Origin: Pedobacter mendelii
Lineage (GTDB): Bacteria; Bacteroidota; Bacteroidia; Sphingobacteriales; Sphingobacteriaceae
Direction of reading: 5' to 3'
Assembly: GCF_014635725.1 (NCBI RefSeq)
Contig: NZ_BMDJ01000006.1
Location: forward strand, 1-64,000
Length of the DNA stretch: 64,000 nt
Part shown: piece after piece, positions 35,551 through 44,382 of the stretch
Layout of the letters: each line of letters opens with the position of its first letter
How positions within the stretch are numbered: position 1 is the first letter of the stretch
The notes under the pieces: model-generated
What the model was told of the DNA's origin: nothing
Database searches by the model: none
Seen by the model: the letters and a program-made list of their open reading frames with translations, nothing else
Position numbers and translations under genes: made by a program

Positions 35551-37242
35551 TTAATCGACAATGGGGGTTTCTTTAACAGGTTTGCCTATTACCTTATAGT
35601 TGCCATCACCTTTTAAAATGGCGAGTATTTGCGATTGATTATTAAAGATGGATTTTGCAGCGGCTAATTCTTTATCATATTGAAAGCTTTGCTCTATTCT
35701 TCCTTTTTCGTAAAAATAGCGGCTTACGATTTGTGTTTCCAGTACTCTTTTTATTTCTGCTTTGTGATTTATCAAATCAGCCTTTTTAGCCGATGTTAAT
35801 TTATTTTTCAGGTTTTCTAAATCTGCTTTTACTTCTGCAGTTTTATTTTCCTTATCTGCCTCGTAACGTAATTCTGTAAGCAATCTTTCTGTTCTGCTTT
35901 GATAGCTTAAGTCTTTATCCGCAAGTGAATTTGCAAAAATCGCATAATCAGCATCGGCAATTTGAAAAGTTTTAGCAGTTGCTATAGCTGGCTTCTCTTT
36001 TTTATACTGATTGGCATAACTAAAAAACATGCTTTTGTTCAACATGGTAATTGTAATCGGACTTAATTTAACTGCATCAACAACAATATCAGGATATACA
36101 CCATTACCGCTGTAAACGTTTCTACCTGCTTTAGTTTGGTACATTGTAATGGTAGAATCGGCAAAACGTTCGGCAATTCCATCAGAATTTTTATGTGCAT
36201 AATCCAGTTTTTGAATACACCTGCCTGATGGGGTATAATACTTTGCAACCGTTACTTTTACCAAACTATTGTAAGGAAGATTAAAGGTTTGCTGAACCAA
36301 TCCTTTACCATAACTTCGCTGCCCGATAATTATTGCCCTGTCTAAATCTTGTAAGGAACCGGCAACAATTTCTGATGCAGAGGCTGAATTATTATTCACT
36401 AAAACCACTAATGGAACTGAAGGCGAAATTGGTGGAATCTGTGTTTTATAAGTTATCGTTTTCTCTGCGTTTTTGCCTTTTTGCGTAACAATAAGCAGAT
36501 CCTTATCAACAAAAAGATTAACTATTTTAACAGCTTCCTGCAAAATGCCACCACCATTGTTCCTCAAATCTAAAACAATTCCTTTAGGATTTTCTTTGTT
36601 TAAACTAACTAAAGCATCTTTAACCTCCTGTCCAGAATTTTCGAGAAATTTATCAAGTTTGATGTATCCAATACCATCGCCAACCATACCGAAATAAGAA
36701 ACATTTGGTTGTTTTATTTCTTCGCGGGTAATTTTTTTGATGATTTCTTTTCCATCACGAATTATTGTCAAATCAACTGGTGTTCCTTTTGGACCGCGGA
36801 GGAGCTGACTGATTTGTCCACGTTCTTTCCCCTTAACTTCAATATTGTTAATTTTAGTAACCTGATCGCCAGCTTTTACGTCTGATTTATTTGCCGCATA
36901 CCCTTCACTTACTTCATTAACAAACAGTTTTCCATCAATTATTACTGTTCCGGCGCCAATACCGCCATACTGTGTACTTACATATTTTAGTTTATAATCT
37001 TCAATTTCCGATTCAGGAACGTATTGCGTATATGGATCCAAACTTTCCAGCATCGCATCAATACCTGTTTTCATTAATTCGGGCGCACTGGTTTCGTCAA
37101 CATAGTTAATATTGATTTCCTTGTAGAGCGAAGCAAAAATATCGAGGTTTTTAGAAACCAGAAATAAATCTTCTTTAAACGAAAAGGATAAAATTAAAAT
37201 ACCAGAAACGGCTGCAAAGATTAGATATTTAATTTTTTTCAT
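35551..37242 (-). CDS. C-terminal processing peptidase (S41A)
   Basis: The 563-aa product has an N-terminal signal or anchor (1-20), helical lead (DIFASLYKEININYVDETSA), PDZ domain (about 80-170; YVSTQYGGIGAGTVIIDGKL, VKAGDQVTKINNIEVKG) and protease core with Ser in VNNNSASASEIVAGSLQD and Lys in QRSYGKGLVQQ. A C-terminal helical domain of about 180 residues is typical of Bacteroidota enzymes. It cleaves C-termini of envelope proteins. It ends 18 bp before the fucosidase gene, perhaps by chance. Confidence 0.93.
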   Translation of the reverse strand: MKKIKYLIFAAVSGILILSFSFKEDLFLVSKNLDIFASLYKEININYVDETSAPELMKTGIDAMLESLDPYTQYVPESEIEDYKLKYVSTQYGGIGAGTVIIDGKLFVNEVSEGYAANKSDVKAGDQVTKINNIEVKGKERGQISQLLRGPKGTPVDLTIIRDGKEIIKKITREEIKQPNVSYFGMVGDGIGYIKLDKFLENSGQEVKDALVSLNKENPKGIVLDLRNNGGGILQEAVKIVNLFVDKDLLIVTQKGKNAEKTITYKTQIPPISPSVPLVVLVNNNSASASEIVAGSLQDLDRAIIIGQRSYGKGLVQQTFNLPYNSLVKVTVAKYYTPSGRCIQKLDYAHKNSDGIAERFADSTITMYQTKAGRNVYSGNGVYPDIVVDAVKLSPITITMLNKSMFFSYANQYKKEKPAIATAKTFQIADADYAIFANSLADKDLSYQSRTERLLTELRYEADKENKTAEVKADLENLKNKLTSAKKADLINHKAEIKRVLETQIVSRYFYEKGRIEQSFQYDKELAAAKSIFNNQSQILAILKGDGNYKVIGKPVKETPIVD

Positions 37243-37437
37243 CCCTTGTTGAATTTTTAAACCTGCTAAGTAAGAAATTAATTCTTGCTTGAGGCTAATT
37301 AATGAATTGTGTAGCGTAAATGTACAAAAAGAGATAAAGATTAAAAACAGGTGAAACTGCTAAATGGATGATAACTTGTTAATGTTACGTTTAACATTAT
37401 TTCCAATTGAGGGAGTATGAAAAAGGAAAAATAGAGA

Positions 37438-37653
37438 TTACAGTCGGTTGCCTTTAGTATCGGCTAATGCTTTTTGAAGGGTAAACTCTACATAAGTGCG
37501 ATCGCGTTTTACCAATCGCATAATATCATCAACCAATTTATCTTCATTTCCTGGAGTAAAATCTAAAGGTTGGTCAACAAGGTCACGATATTTTCTGAAA
37601 AATTTAATTTTAACTTTTTCTGCGTTATCTTTTGTTAATTGAAAATTTGCCAT
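37438..37653 (-). CDS. Small conserved-looking hypothetical protein
   Basis: The 71-aa product is soluble, charged and helical (NAEKVKIKFFRKYRDLV, EDKLVDDIMRLVKRDRTYVEF). No signal or membrane segment is seen. It starts at a good ATG and has coding-like composition. I know no family name. It lies upstream of the processing protease gene on the same strand. Confidence 0.6.
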   Translation of the reverse strand: MANFQLTKDNAEKVKIKFFRKYRDLVDQPLDFTPGNEDKLVDDIMRLVKRDRTYVEFTLQKALADTKGNRL

Positions 37654-37809
37654 CGATATATTGGTTTGCTACAAAAGTAAAAATATTATCGCTGATTGAT
37701 GCCTTTTTGATTCAATTATAGAAAAAAGATTAAGTGATTTTGCTTTAGCATGATAATTGTGTTAAATGTGCGTTATAAAGAAAAATATAACCACAAAAAC
37801 TTAAACACA

Positions 37810-38412
37810 ATGAAAAAACTTATCTTCTCTATTGTATTCCTAATCATTGGTTGGGCATCATCCCAGGCGCAAACATTTAATCTCGGTATTAAAGCTGGGG
37901 TAAATCTGGCAAAGATAAATGCTGATTTCGCAAGCGAAGAAAATCGGTTAGGTTATCAAGTTGGAGCATGGGCTAGAATTGGCGGTGCTAGTTTTTATGT
38001 GCAGCCCGAAGCTTATATTGGCAGCAAAGGCAATAAATTCATCAGCTTTACCAATAATAGTAACACCGAAATTGCTGCCGAAGGAAAGGTGAAATTTACA
38101 ACTTTGGATATTCCTGTATTATTGGGAACTAAATTTGGAAGTAAAAACTTAAATGTTCGCGTAATGGCAGGCCCGGTTCTATCTCTTATTTTAGATGACA
38201 GTTCGACTTTCAGTTCTGCTTATCAGCAAGCTACAGATTTCGATAATTATAAAAACCAGGCTTTCGGCATACAAGCTGGTGCAGGCGTAGATGTGGGTGC
38301 AATATCTGTTGATTTACGATACGAAGCAGGTTTAACCAACATTAGTAAAAGTGAAAAATATAAACAAACCCCTAACTTGTTTCAGTTAAGTTTAGGATTT
38401 AAGATTTTGTAA
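37810..38412 (+). CDS. Outer membrane beta-barrel protein (porin-like family)
   Basis: I use the ATG that begins MKKLIFSIVFLIIGWASSQA, a clear signal peptide; a longer frame upstream has no such signal. The mature 180 aa are amphipathic strands of a small 8-stranded barrel (FNLGIKAGVNLAKI, FYVQPEAYIGSKG, LDIPVLLGTKFG, LRYEAGLTNI, ending FQLSLGFKIL). This fits the outer-membrane beta-barrel family PF13568. A structural or porin role is likely; the ligand is unknown. Confidence 0.85.
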   Translation: MKKLIFSIVFLIIGWASSQAQTFNLGIKAGVNLAKINADFASEENRLGYQVGAWARIGGASFYVQPEAYIGSKGNKFISFTNNSNTEIAAEGKVKFTTLDIPVLLGTKFGSKNLNVRVMAGPVLSLILDDSSTFSSAYQQATDFDNYKNQAFGIQAGAGVDVGAISVDLRYEAGLTNISKSEKYKQTPNLFQLSLGFKIL

Positions 38413-38428
38413 GGAAAATTTAAAACAT

Positions 38429-39075
38429 AAAAGGCGGCCGATGGCTAGTGATGGTCGGAAGAAATTCCGGCCATTTTTTATGTCTTAAAGAATAAACCAG
38501 GGTCTCCTCCGCATTGTAATACTATTAACTCGATTGCTAGATCTCTAATTTCCATTGAAAACCTTCTTTTAGCTGTTTTATATTCTATTTTATTTGCTTT
38601 TTTATATATCAGCACCAGCATCGCGGTAATCAACATCATGTACAATATTACTTTTATGCCGTTTTTATTAAAGAAACGAGATGGTTATATTCAATTCTTG
38701 TTTCAAAAACCTGAAAAATACTTCAATATCCCAGCGTCTCCTGTACGCCTGGGCAATTTCTTTTAAAGTTAATCCAAACTCATTGGTCTAAAACCAATAT
38801 TTCTTTCCATCGGATTTGCTTTGAGCGATAATCAAACGGAAAGGGGTTTCTACGAGCTCTTGCCTAATGAATTGTTTATCGCTATTTCTACTCTTTACAG
38901 AGGCCCCGTATATAATTGAACCTTGGAATCTAAAAGTGAGTAAGATTCACCTAGATCCAAGAAAAAAAAGCTAAATACCTGATTTACAATATTTATTTCA
39001 ATGAAACTAACCTCCCTAAAACAAAAAAGTCGGAAGAAAAATCTTCCGACCATGACTGAACGATGGTCGCCTTTT
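38429..39075 (-). mobile_element. IS4-type insertion sequence remnant with both ends
   Basis: Inverted ends AAAAGGCGGCCGATGG (left) and, on the minus strand, AAAAGGCGACCATCG (right) extend about 50 bp with partial identity; each includes a GGTCGGAAGA hairpin. Between them only the C-terminal third of an IS4 transposase survives on the minus strand. This is about 650 bp against 1.3 kb or more for a full element, so an internal deletion occurred. Confidence 0.75.
38483..38975 (-). pseudogene. IS4-family transposase, C-terminal remnant
   Basis: With frame changes the minus strand encodes LTLKEIAQAYRRRWDIEVFF, RFLKQELN, then after a break NGIKVILYMMLITAMLVLIY and LIVLQCGGDPGLFFK. YRRRWDIEVFF carries the last catalytic Glu of IS4 transposases. 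At least two stops or frameshifts and loss of the N-terminal two thirds make it inactive. Confidence 0.75.
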
Positions 39076-39147
39076 TTATTTAATAATAATTGTTTGGTTG
39101 GAAGTGATTAACTATTTTTATAGTACGTGCGCTATCCTTAAACACTC

Positions 39148-39402
39148 ATGAAAAAATGCCTCAAAATTTCTTTTTCCTTATTTTTCCAGCTTATACTTTT
39201 TATTACAGTGTCCAACGCACAGGAAAACGTTGTTAATAAGCTTCTTACTTATAAAAAAATTCTCGATAACAATCCGATTGAGAAAATTCATATCCATACT
39301 AATCAGCCATTTTACATGGCTTACGATACACTTTGGTTTAAAGCCTAGGTAATTAATGCCAACCTCAACCGTCGTCAAAATAAAAAAAGACTTACACACT
39401 AA
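39148..39402 (+). pseudogene. Stump of an exported MG2-like/plug-domain protein
   Basis: A signal peptide (MKKCLKISFSLFFQLILF, ending VSNAQ) is followed by NPIEKIHIHTNQPFYMAYDT then LWFKA and a TAG. The KIxxHTxxPxYxxxDTxWFKA signature is the start of large Bacteroidota proteins with macroglobulin-like MG2 and TonB plug domains (about 800-900 aa). After the TAG the frame continues for 18 codons (VINANLNRRQNKKRLTH). Nearly all of the gene is missing. Confidence 0.72.
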
Positions 39403-39403
39403 C

Positions 39404-40171
39404 TCAAAGCCTGTAAGCCATGATTTCTAATATAAAATGATTATAAACCTCATCGGTTGTTTCATAAGAATGATAATCGTTTATCCCAGCAATTCCAGCC
39501 AATTTGATTGCCAATTGTTCACAAGGATATCCTCCTGGACTTGCTGGAACATTGTTAAATAAAGTCCGAGCCTTATCCTGCCCAAAAGTATAAATCATGT
39601 AATATCCAAATACAGCATATTTTAACTTCTCTTGACTGTTGGGGCCATAGGCGTTTAAATCAGCAATGACGTATGGGCCTGTGTAATTATAATTTTCAAT
39701 ATCAGACATTATCTGAGTCATTGCTACAGCATCAGAAACCCTGTTGGCAAAAAACTCACTATTATAATATATAACATTATTTAAGTTAAAACTGACTGTC
39801 CCACTACAGCTTATTGAATAGCTTCCTTGCACATTTTCAAATAAATTAACGCTAGGCCCGGGCTCCGGCTCTGACCCTTGATAAAAATCATCTAGAATTG
39901 TTAATGTATCTGCGCCCATAGACCCGCCATCACAGAAGTATTCAGTAACTTTCTTAATTGTTTGTCTAGTAAAGAAATTTGGATTCGAGCTCACATTAAA
40001 CTTAGTTGTATGGGTTTCGGTTCCTGAACAAGATGTTGACAAGAGATTTATTGAAAAGGCCTTCTCTTTATTTTTTAAACCTACAATTGGTTGCTCTTCT
40101 TTACGACAAGAGAAAATAAAAAGCAACATTATTATAATAATGCTACCCGACACTAAAAATTTGTTTTTCAT
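39404..40171 (-). CDS. Predicted lipoprotein, unknown function
   Basis: I start at the internal ATG (MKNKFLVSGSIIIIMLLFIF then SC), which gives a lipobox; 37 upstream codons would overlap the divergent gene. The mature protein is about 230 aa with a TSCSGTETHTTKFNV segment, an acidic middle (FYQGSEPEPGPSVN) and a helical C-terminus (TTDEVYNHFILEIMAYRL). I do not recognise a family. Its start faces a Wzy-like gene, so the two share a promoter region and may be functionally linked. Confidence 0.6.
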   Translation of the reverse strand: MKNKFLVSGSIIIIMLLFIFSCRKEEQPIVGLKNKEKAFSINLLSTSCSGTETHTTKFNVSSNPNFFTRQTIKKVTEYFCDGGSMGADTLTILDDFYQGSEPEPGPSVNLFENVQGSYSISCSGTVSFNLNNVIYYNSEFFANRVSDAVAMTQIMSDIENYNYTGPYVIADLNAYGPNSQEKLKYAVFGYYMIYTFGQDKARTLFNNVPASPGGYPCEQLAIKLAGIAGINDYHSYETTDEVYNHFILEIMAYRL

Positions 40172-41849
40172 AAGATTTAGATTAAATTTACCTAAAAATA
40201 ATGAATCTAAATTGCAAAAACAAAAAGAAATATTATCTTTATTGCCTTCATATTTTTTGATTCTATCTTTTTTTTTAATCAAACAGGATTATATAAACTC
40301 TTATTACAAGACCCACTTATTCCTCTTCAATATCACATTTGCATCTTTACTAATCGTTCAACTTTTTATAAAAAAAGGTAAAATAATAATAACTCCGCTC
40401 GAAATCTACTTTCACTGTGCCATAATTATATTGATTATTATAACGATGGGTACATTCGCCAATTATACTGATTTAGCAATCATAGAGAATTTTGGCCTGG
40501 CAATTTTTTTGTACTTTCCGATTAAAAATATTATACATTTTACAGCAGAAAAAGGCAAAATTGAGCTATTAACTGTCATATTTCTTATAACTGTATCTTT
40601 GATTTTATTTAAGGGAATTTTATACTCTACTGGCAATGGAATACATGGCGATATGTATAATTCTACCTACTTTTCAAATTATATTACATTATTTATTCCA
40701 TTGCTTAACTTAATTGTTATTAAAAAGGAAAATAAGTGTCATATAACCTTTGCTACATTAATTATATTTGTCATAATCATAATTAATATCTTTAACCATG
40801 CAAGAGCTGCAACATTAACAAGTCTTTTATACATCCTTATAAATAATTTACATATAAATCTCAAAAAAATCCGTCTGGTGAAAATCACCACCTTTATTTT
40901 AATTTTATTACCAATATCAGCCTATCTTATTATTTCAAAACTGAATTCAGTAAATGGTCGTCTATCAATATGGCAATCTTGCTTAGAGATTTTTATTGCC
41001 CACCCAATGGGAATAGGGCTAGGTAATTTAAAAGAAAAATTAACTATCTTCCAAAGTTTACAGATGGCTAATTGGAATGATAAAGAAAAATTTCTGTTAG
41101 CTGATATTAATGATTATGCATTTAATGACGCAATTCAATTTATTGTCGAGGGCGGATGTATTATATTGATAGCTTTGATATTTATTTCGATATTGGTTTG
41201 GAAGAACAAATCCTTGCGGGCATATATTCTATATATTTTTATGCTTTCAAGCACAACATACATCCTTCATTCGCAACCTACAATCATTTTAATAATCATA
41301 ACTTTCCTTATATTAAACTACAATGAAAAAGAAATAGGTGTTTTAAAAAAAAATTCCTTTGTATATATCCCATCAGTATTTGTATTACTTTGGTCTTCAT
41401 TAGGACTTCTCTCTTATGTGAACAAAGTCCATTTAGAAAACACCTTATTGGATAGGTGCTTAAATGCCTATAGAGCAATGGATAATAAATATAGGTTCGA
41501 TATTGGCATGTTAGATTTTGAAAAAAAGAAATACCAAAATGCAATTTATATCTTAAAAAATTCTGGGTTACTAAATCAGGATATTAATGCAAATTTAGCC
41601 ATTGGTTATTCTTTCGAAGAATTAAACCAAATAGATTCAGCAGAAAAATATTACAATAATGGAAATTCATTATTACCAAGAATTTTTAAACCTAAATATT
41701 TTCTATTCAATTTATATAAAAAAAATAATGATACTATTAATCTTAAAAGGATTTGTCTTGAAATCATAAATACTCCTGTAAAAATAAAATCTGCAGAAAT
41801 TGATTCACTTCAAAATATTGCTCATATCGAACTAATAAAAATTAAATAA
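40140..41849 (+). CDS. O-antigen ligase/polymerase-like membrane protein with TPR tail
   Basis: The frame of 569 codons has about 12 membrane segments (about residues 30-405), the Wzy_C region with VNGRLSIWQSCLEIFIAHPM and GIGLGNLKEKL, then a TPR-like C-terminus (NAIYILKNSGLLNQDINANL, IDSAEKYYNNGNSLL). The N-terminus is uncertain: the marked ATG overlaps the divergent lipoprotein start; an in-frame TTG at 40212 (QKQKEILSLL) avoids this. The family joins or polymerises surface glycans or glycosylates proteins. No other polysaccharide genes are near, so the substrate is open. Confidence 0.8.
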   Translation: MLPDTKNLFFIRFRLNLPKNNESKLQKQKEILSLLPSYFLILSFFLIKQDYINSYYKTHLFLFNITFASLLIVQLFIKKGKIIITPLEIYFHCAIIILIIITMGTFANYTDLAIIENFGLAIFLYFPIKNIIHFTAEKGKIELLTVIFLITVSLILFKGILYSTGNGIHGDMYNSTYFSNYITLFIPLLNLIVIKKENKCHITFATLIIFVIIIINIFNHARAATLTSLLYILINNLHINLKKIRLVKITTFILILLPISAYLIISKLNSVNGRLSIWQSCLEIFIAHPMGIGLGNLKEKLTIFQSLQMANWNDKEKFLLADINDYAFNDAIQFIVEGGCIILIALIFISILVWKNKSLRAYILYIFMLSSTTYILHSQPTIILIIITFLILNYNEKEIGVLKKNSFVYIPSVFVLLWSSLGLLSYVNKVHLENTLLDRCLNAYRAMDNKYRFDIGMLDFEKKKYQNAIYILKNSGLLNQDINANLAIGYSFEELNQIDSAEKYYNNGNSLLPRIFKPKYFLFNLYKKNNDTINLKRICLEIINTPVKIKSAEIDSLQNIAHIELIKIK

Positions 41850-41942
41850 AGATCAATGTTTACAGATTTGATTTAAGTATTCAGATTAAATTCTTGATTA
41901 AACATATATATGATCGATTTACTTTTAATTCCAATATACTTA

Positions 41943-41968
41943 AAAAGCCCCGATACAAATCGGGGCTC
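41943..41968. terminator. Bidirectional terminator
   Basis: AGCCCCGAT, loop ACAA, ATCGGGGCT with A/T tails. It lies between the convergent Wzy-like and DUF4397 genes. Confidence 0.85.
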
Positions 41969-41988
41969 CAAAAGTACCAGTTTTCTAT

Positions 41989-42777
41989 TTATCGATTTGG
42001 CGTATTATCTATAAATGGTCGATTTATTGCTGTCCCTGTATAAGGTAATGTTATATCTCCTCTTAAACTGAAGGAATAAGTATTTGATTTAATAACACTT
42101 AAAGCACTTCTCACAACCACATTTGTTGGAGTGCCAGTATAACGCAAAATCAAATCATATATGCCTTGTGGAATTTTCGCAAAACTCGAGGCTGATTTAT
42201 AAGCAACGTTTGAGCAAACTAGGGTTTCTACTGAAGTAGTAGTATTTTTCATTATTAGGTCAAAGGCGTTAGCATTATAACAAGTATGAACAAATCTTAC
42301 GTAAGCAGTAGCAGAATCAATAGGGGGTAAAATATCATCAATTACAAATACATCTGTTTGTTTAGTTACAGTATTATAAAGGCCAGATAAATAAATAGAA
42401 TAATTTTTACCATCAACTACCTGCTTATTTAAGTTTGCTATTATCAAATTTGGATCTATAGTAGCTGTACTAGGTCTTCTAGCCTTAAAATCGTATGTGC
42501 CTGCAGGAATAATCGAATAAGCATTCGTGGAGGGATATACAGATGCAAAAGCAATACCTGCTGTTGCACTTTCTAATCCTGTTGTTGAGGACGCTGCTGA
42601 AACTTTTGTATCATTTGCATAAAAATTTATAATAGGAGCGTTAAGAGCAAAATTAAAATATTTAAGTTGTGCTCCCCCATTAATTGGTTCTGCAATATTT
42701 TGTACTGCATTTTTCTTACATGAGAAAATTATTGAAGATAGCAGAAGTACTGCTAGAATGATATGATTTCTTTTCAT
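41989..42777 (-). CDS. DUF4397 lipoprotein of a SusC/SusD operon
   Basis: The 262-aa product has a lipobox (SSIIFSCKK). It contains tandem beta-sandwich units with the DUF4397 pattern (LKYFNFALNAPIINFYAND, AYVRFVHTCYNANAFDLIM, SFAKIPQGIYDLILRYTG). DUF4397 proteins are surface lipoproteins that often accompany SusC/SusD, perhaps binding glycans or other ligands. It is the last gene of the operon, 9 bp after SusD. Confidence 0.85.
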   Translation of the reverse strand: MKRNHIILAVLLLSSIIFSCKKNAVQNIAEPINGGAQLKYFNFALNAPIINFYANDTKVSAASSTTGLESATAGIAFASVYPSTNAYSIIPAGTYDFKARRPSTATIDPNLIIANLNKQVVDGKNYSIYLSGLYNTVTKQTDVFVIDDILPPIDSATAYVRFVHTCYNANAFDLIMKNTTTSVETLVCSNVAYKSASSFAKIPQGIYDLILRYTGTPTNVVVRSALSVIKSNTYSFSLRGDITLPYTGTAINRPFIDNTPNR

Positions 42778-42786
42778 AGTTTTTAA

Positions 42787-44367
42787 TTAAGGAGTAGTGA
42801 TCCACATTTCTTTGGTTTGGTAATCAGTTGCTAAACCCCCAATTGCACTTAAGCCGTTTCTATTCCAGATATATTCAGAGTTGTATCTTGGCCTCATTCT
42901 TTGTACAACTTTATTCTGATTTTCAGGGAACAAGACTTGAGGTATTGTGAACCCTAAAAACACCTGATTTCCAGTTGTGGGATCTTTATCTATATAATGA
43001 TATCTCCTTAAGTCCATCCATTGCTCAACATGTGCCCATCCCCATTGTGCTATATATTTTTGACACATAATTTGTGATAACGTTAATGCATTTGGGGTTG
43101 CTGGCGTTATTGTGGGTGAGGATAAATATGTTGCCTTTTCAGATGATGTTATCTGAGTTGGCGATTGTCCATCATCAGTATTTCTAGCATTTACAAAATC
43201 AATATGAGCCGATACAGCATTTTTATAAGCATTTAATGCTGTTGTTTTATCGCCCTTTCTATAAGCAGCTTCAGCCTTGATGAATTGTAATTGAGCATAA
43301 GTCAAAAAAGGAAATTTACTTTTTCTGGCAAATAAATATCTAGCCGGTGTAGTAATTGCAGCGTTTGCTGCAGCCTGCGATGTATATCCCCACAAATTAT
43401 TGGGTTGCTGTGCTGCTGTCAATGCTCCAATACCAACTGTCGGCTCTAATCCACGATAAATTCCATCAGGCGCAGGCGATAACATCCTACTCATTCTTGG
43501 ATCTACAGATGTAAATAATGTACCATCCATTAATGAAAGGATAAATTTTGTTTGCCTTAAGGTACCAATGTTATTTCTTGTTGCAGATAAAAAATTCGCA
43601 TCATCATTGGCAGAACCTATATATTGGATTAAAGCATCATCAACGTTCCCCACAAAAGATGCATCAACTGCGGCAATAACCCCGTCAGGATTATATGAAG
43701 CTTTATTTGAATAGTGGTTAAGTACAAGGGCCTTCAATCCATACGCAAATTTTATCCATGCAGCTCTTTTACCTTTATAAACAAAATCTGTTTTGGCTAA
43801 GTATGCTTCATTCACCCCGCCATCAGTTCTATTTAAATTTACAATAGCAGCATCAATCAGTCTTAATGTTTCTTGATAAGCAAACTCTTGAGTATCATAA
43901 TTAAATGTTGTCTTACTTGCATCAATTGCTTCTTTAACAATAATCTCACCATTTGCATCTGTTGCGGTTTCCCACCCCCAGGCCTTTAATAATTGTCCAA
44001 CTCCTAATAAATCCCAACGTTCTTCTAATGTTGCCTTATTGATCATATCTACAAGATTTTGTCCAAAATCATAATATGTTGTTTTCCAAATTTGTGCACC
44101 TTGATCTGGAGATGTTCCCCCTTGATTATGACCATGTCTTTCCCAGAGATCAGCAGATGCGGTTGATGCCCAATTTTGAGTATATCTAGCTATGTATATT
44201 CCATCATATTGTGGAGCAGTGGCCATCCAATGTAACATTGGCGATAAGTACAAATTTGCTTCTACAATCTGAGGTGCATTAGGGTTAATGTTTACATCTA
44301 AAAATTTCTTACAACCCCCGAGAGTAATAAGTATCCCTAAAATTATTGTTATAAATATTTTTTTCAT
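42787..44367 (-). CDS. SusD/RagB-family outer membrane lipoprotein
   Basis: The 526-aa product has a lipoprotein signal (ILITLGGCKKFLDVNIN), the family start with NPNAPQIVEANLYLSPMLHW, TPR-like helices and the typical C-terminal YLARKSKFPFLTYAQLQFIK then AEAAYRKGD. It fits the SusD-like 2 group. It binds the ligand at the cell surface and hands it to the SusC channel encoded 15 bp upstream. Ligand unknown. Confidence 0.93.
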   Translation of the reverse strand: MKKIFITIILGILITLGGCKKFLDVNINPNAPQIVEANLYLSPMLHWMATAPQYDGIYIARYTQNWASTASADLWERHGHNQGGTSPDQGAQIWKTTYYDFGQNLVDMINKATLEERWDLLGVGQLLKAWGWETATDANGEIIVKEAIDASKTTFNYDTQEFAYQETLRLIDAAIVNLNRTDGGVNEAYLAKTDFVYKGKRAAWIKFAYGLKALVLNHYSNKASYNPDGVIAAVDASFVGNVDDALIQYIGSANDDANFLSATRNNIGTLRQTKFILSLMDGTLFTSVDPRMSRMLSPAPDGIYRGLEPTVGIGALTAAQQPNNLWGYTSQAAANAAITTPARYLFARKSKFPFLTYAQLQFIKAEAAYRKGDKTTALNAYKNAVSAHIDFVNARNTDDGQSPTQITSSEKATYLSSPTITPATPNALTLSQIMCQKYIAQWGWAHVEQWMDLRRYHYIDKDPTTGNQVFLGFTIPQVLFPENQNKVVQRMRPRYNSEYIWNRNGLSAIGGLATDYQTKEMWITTP

Positions 44368-44382
44368 TTTTAAGCTCTCCTA

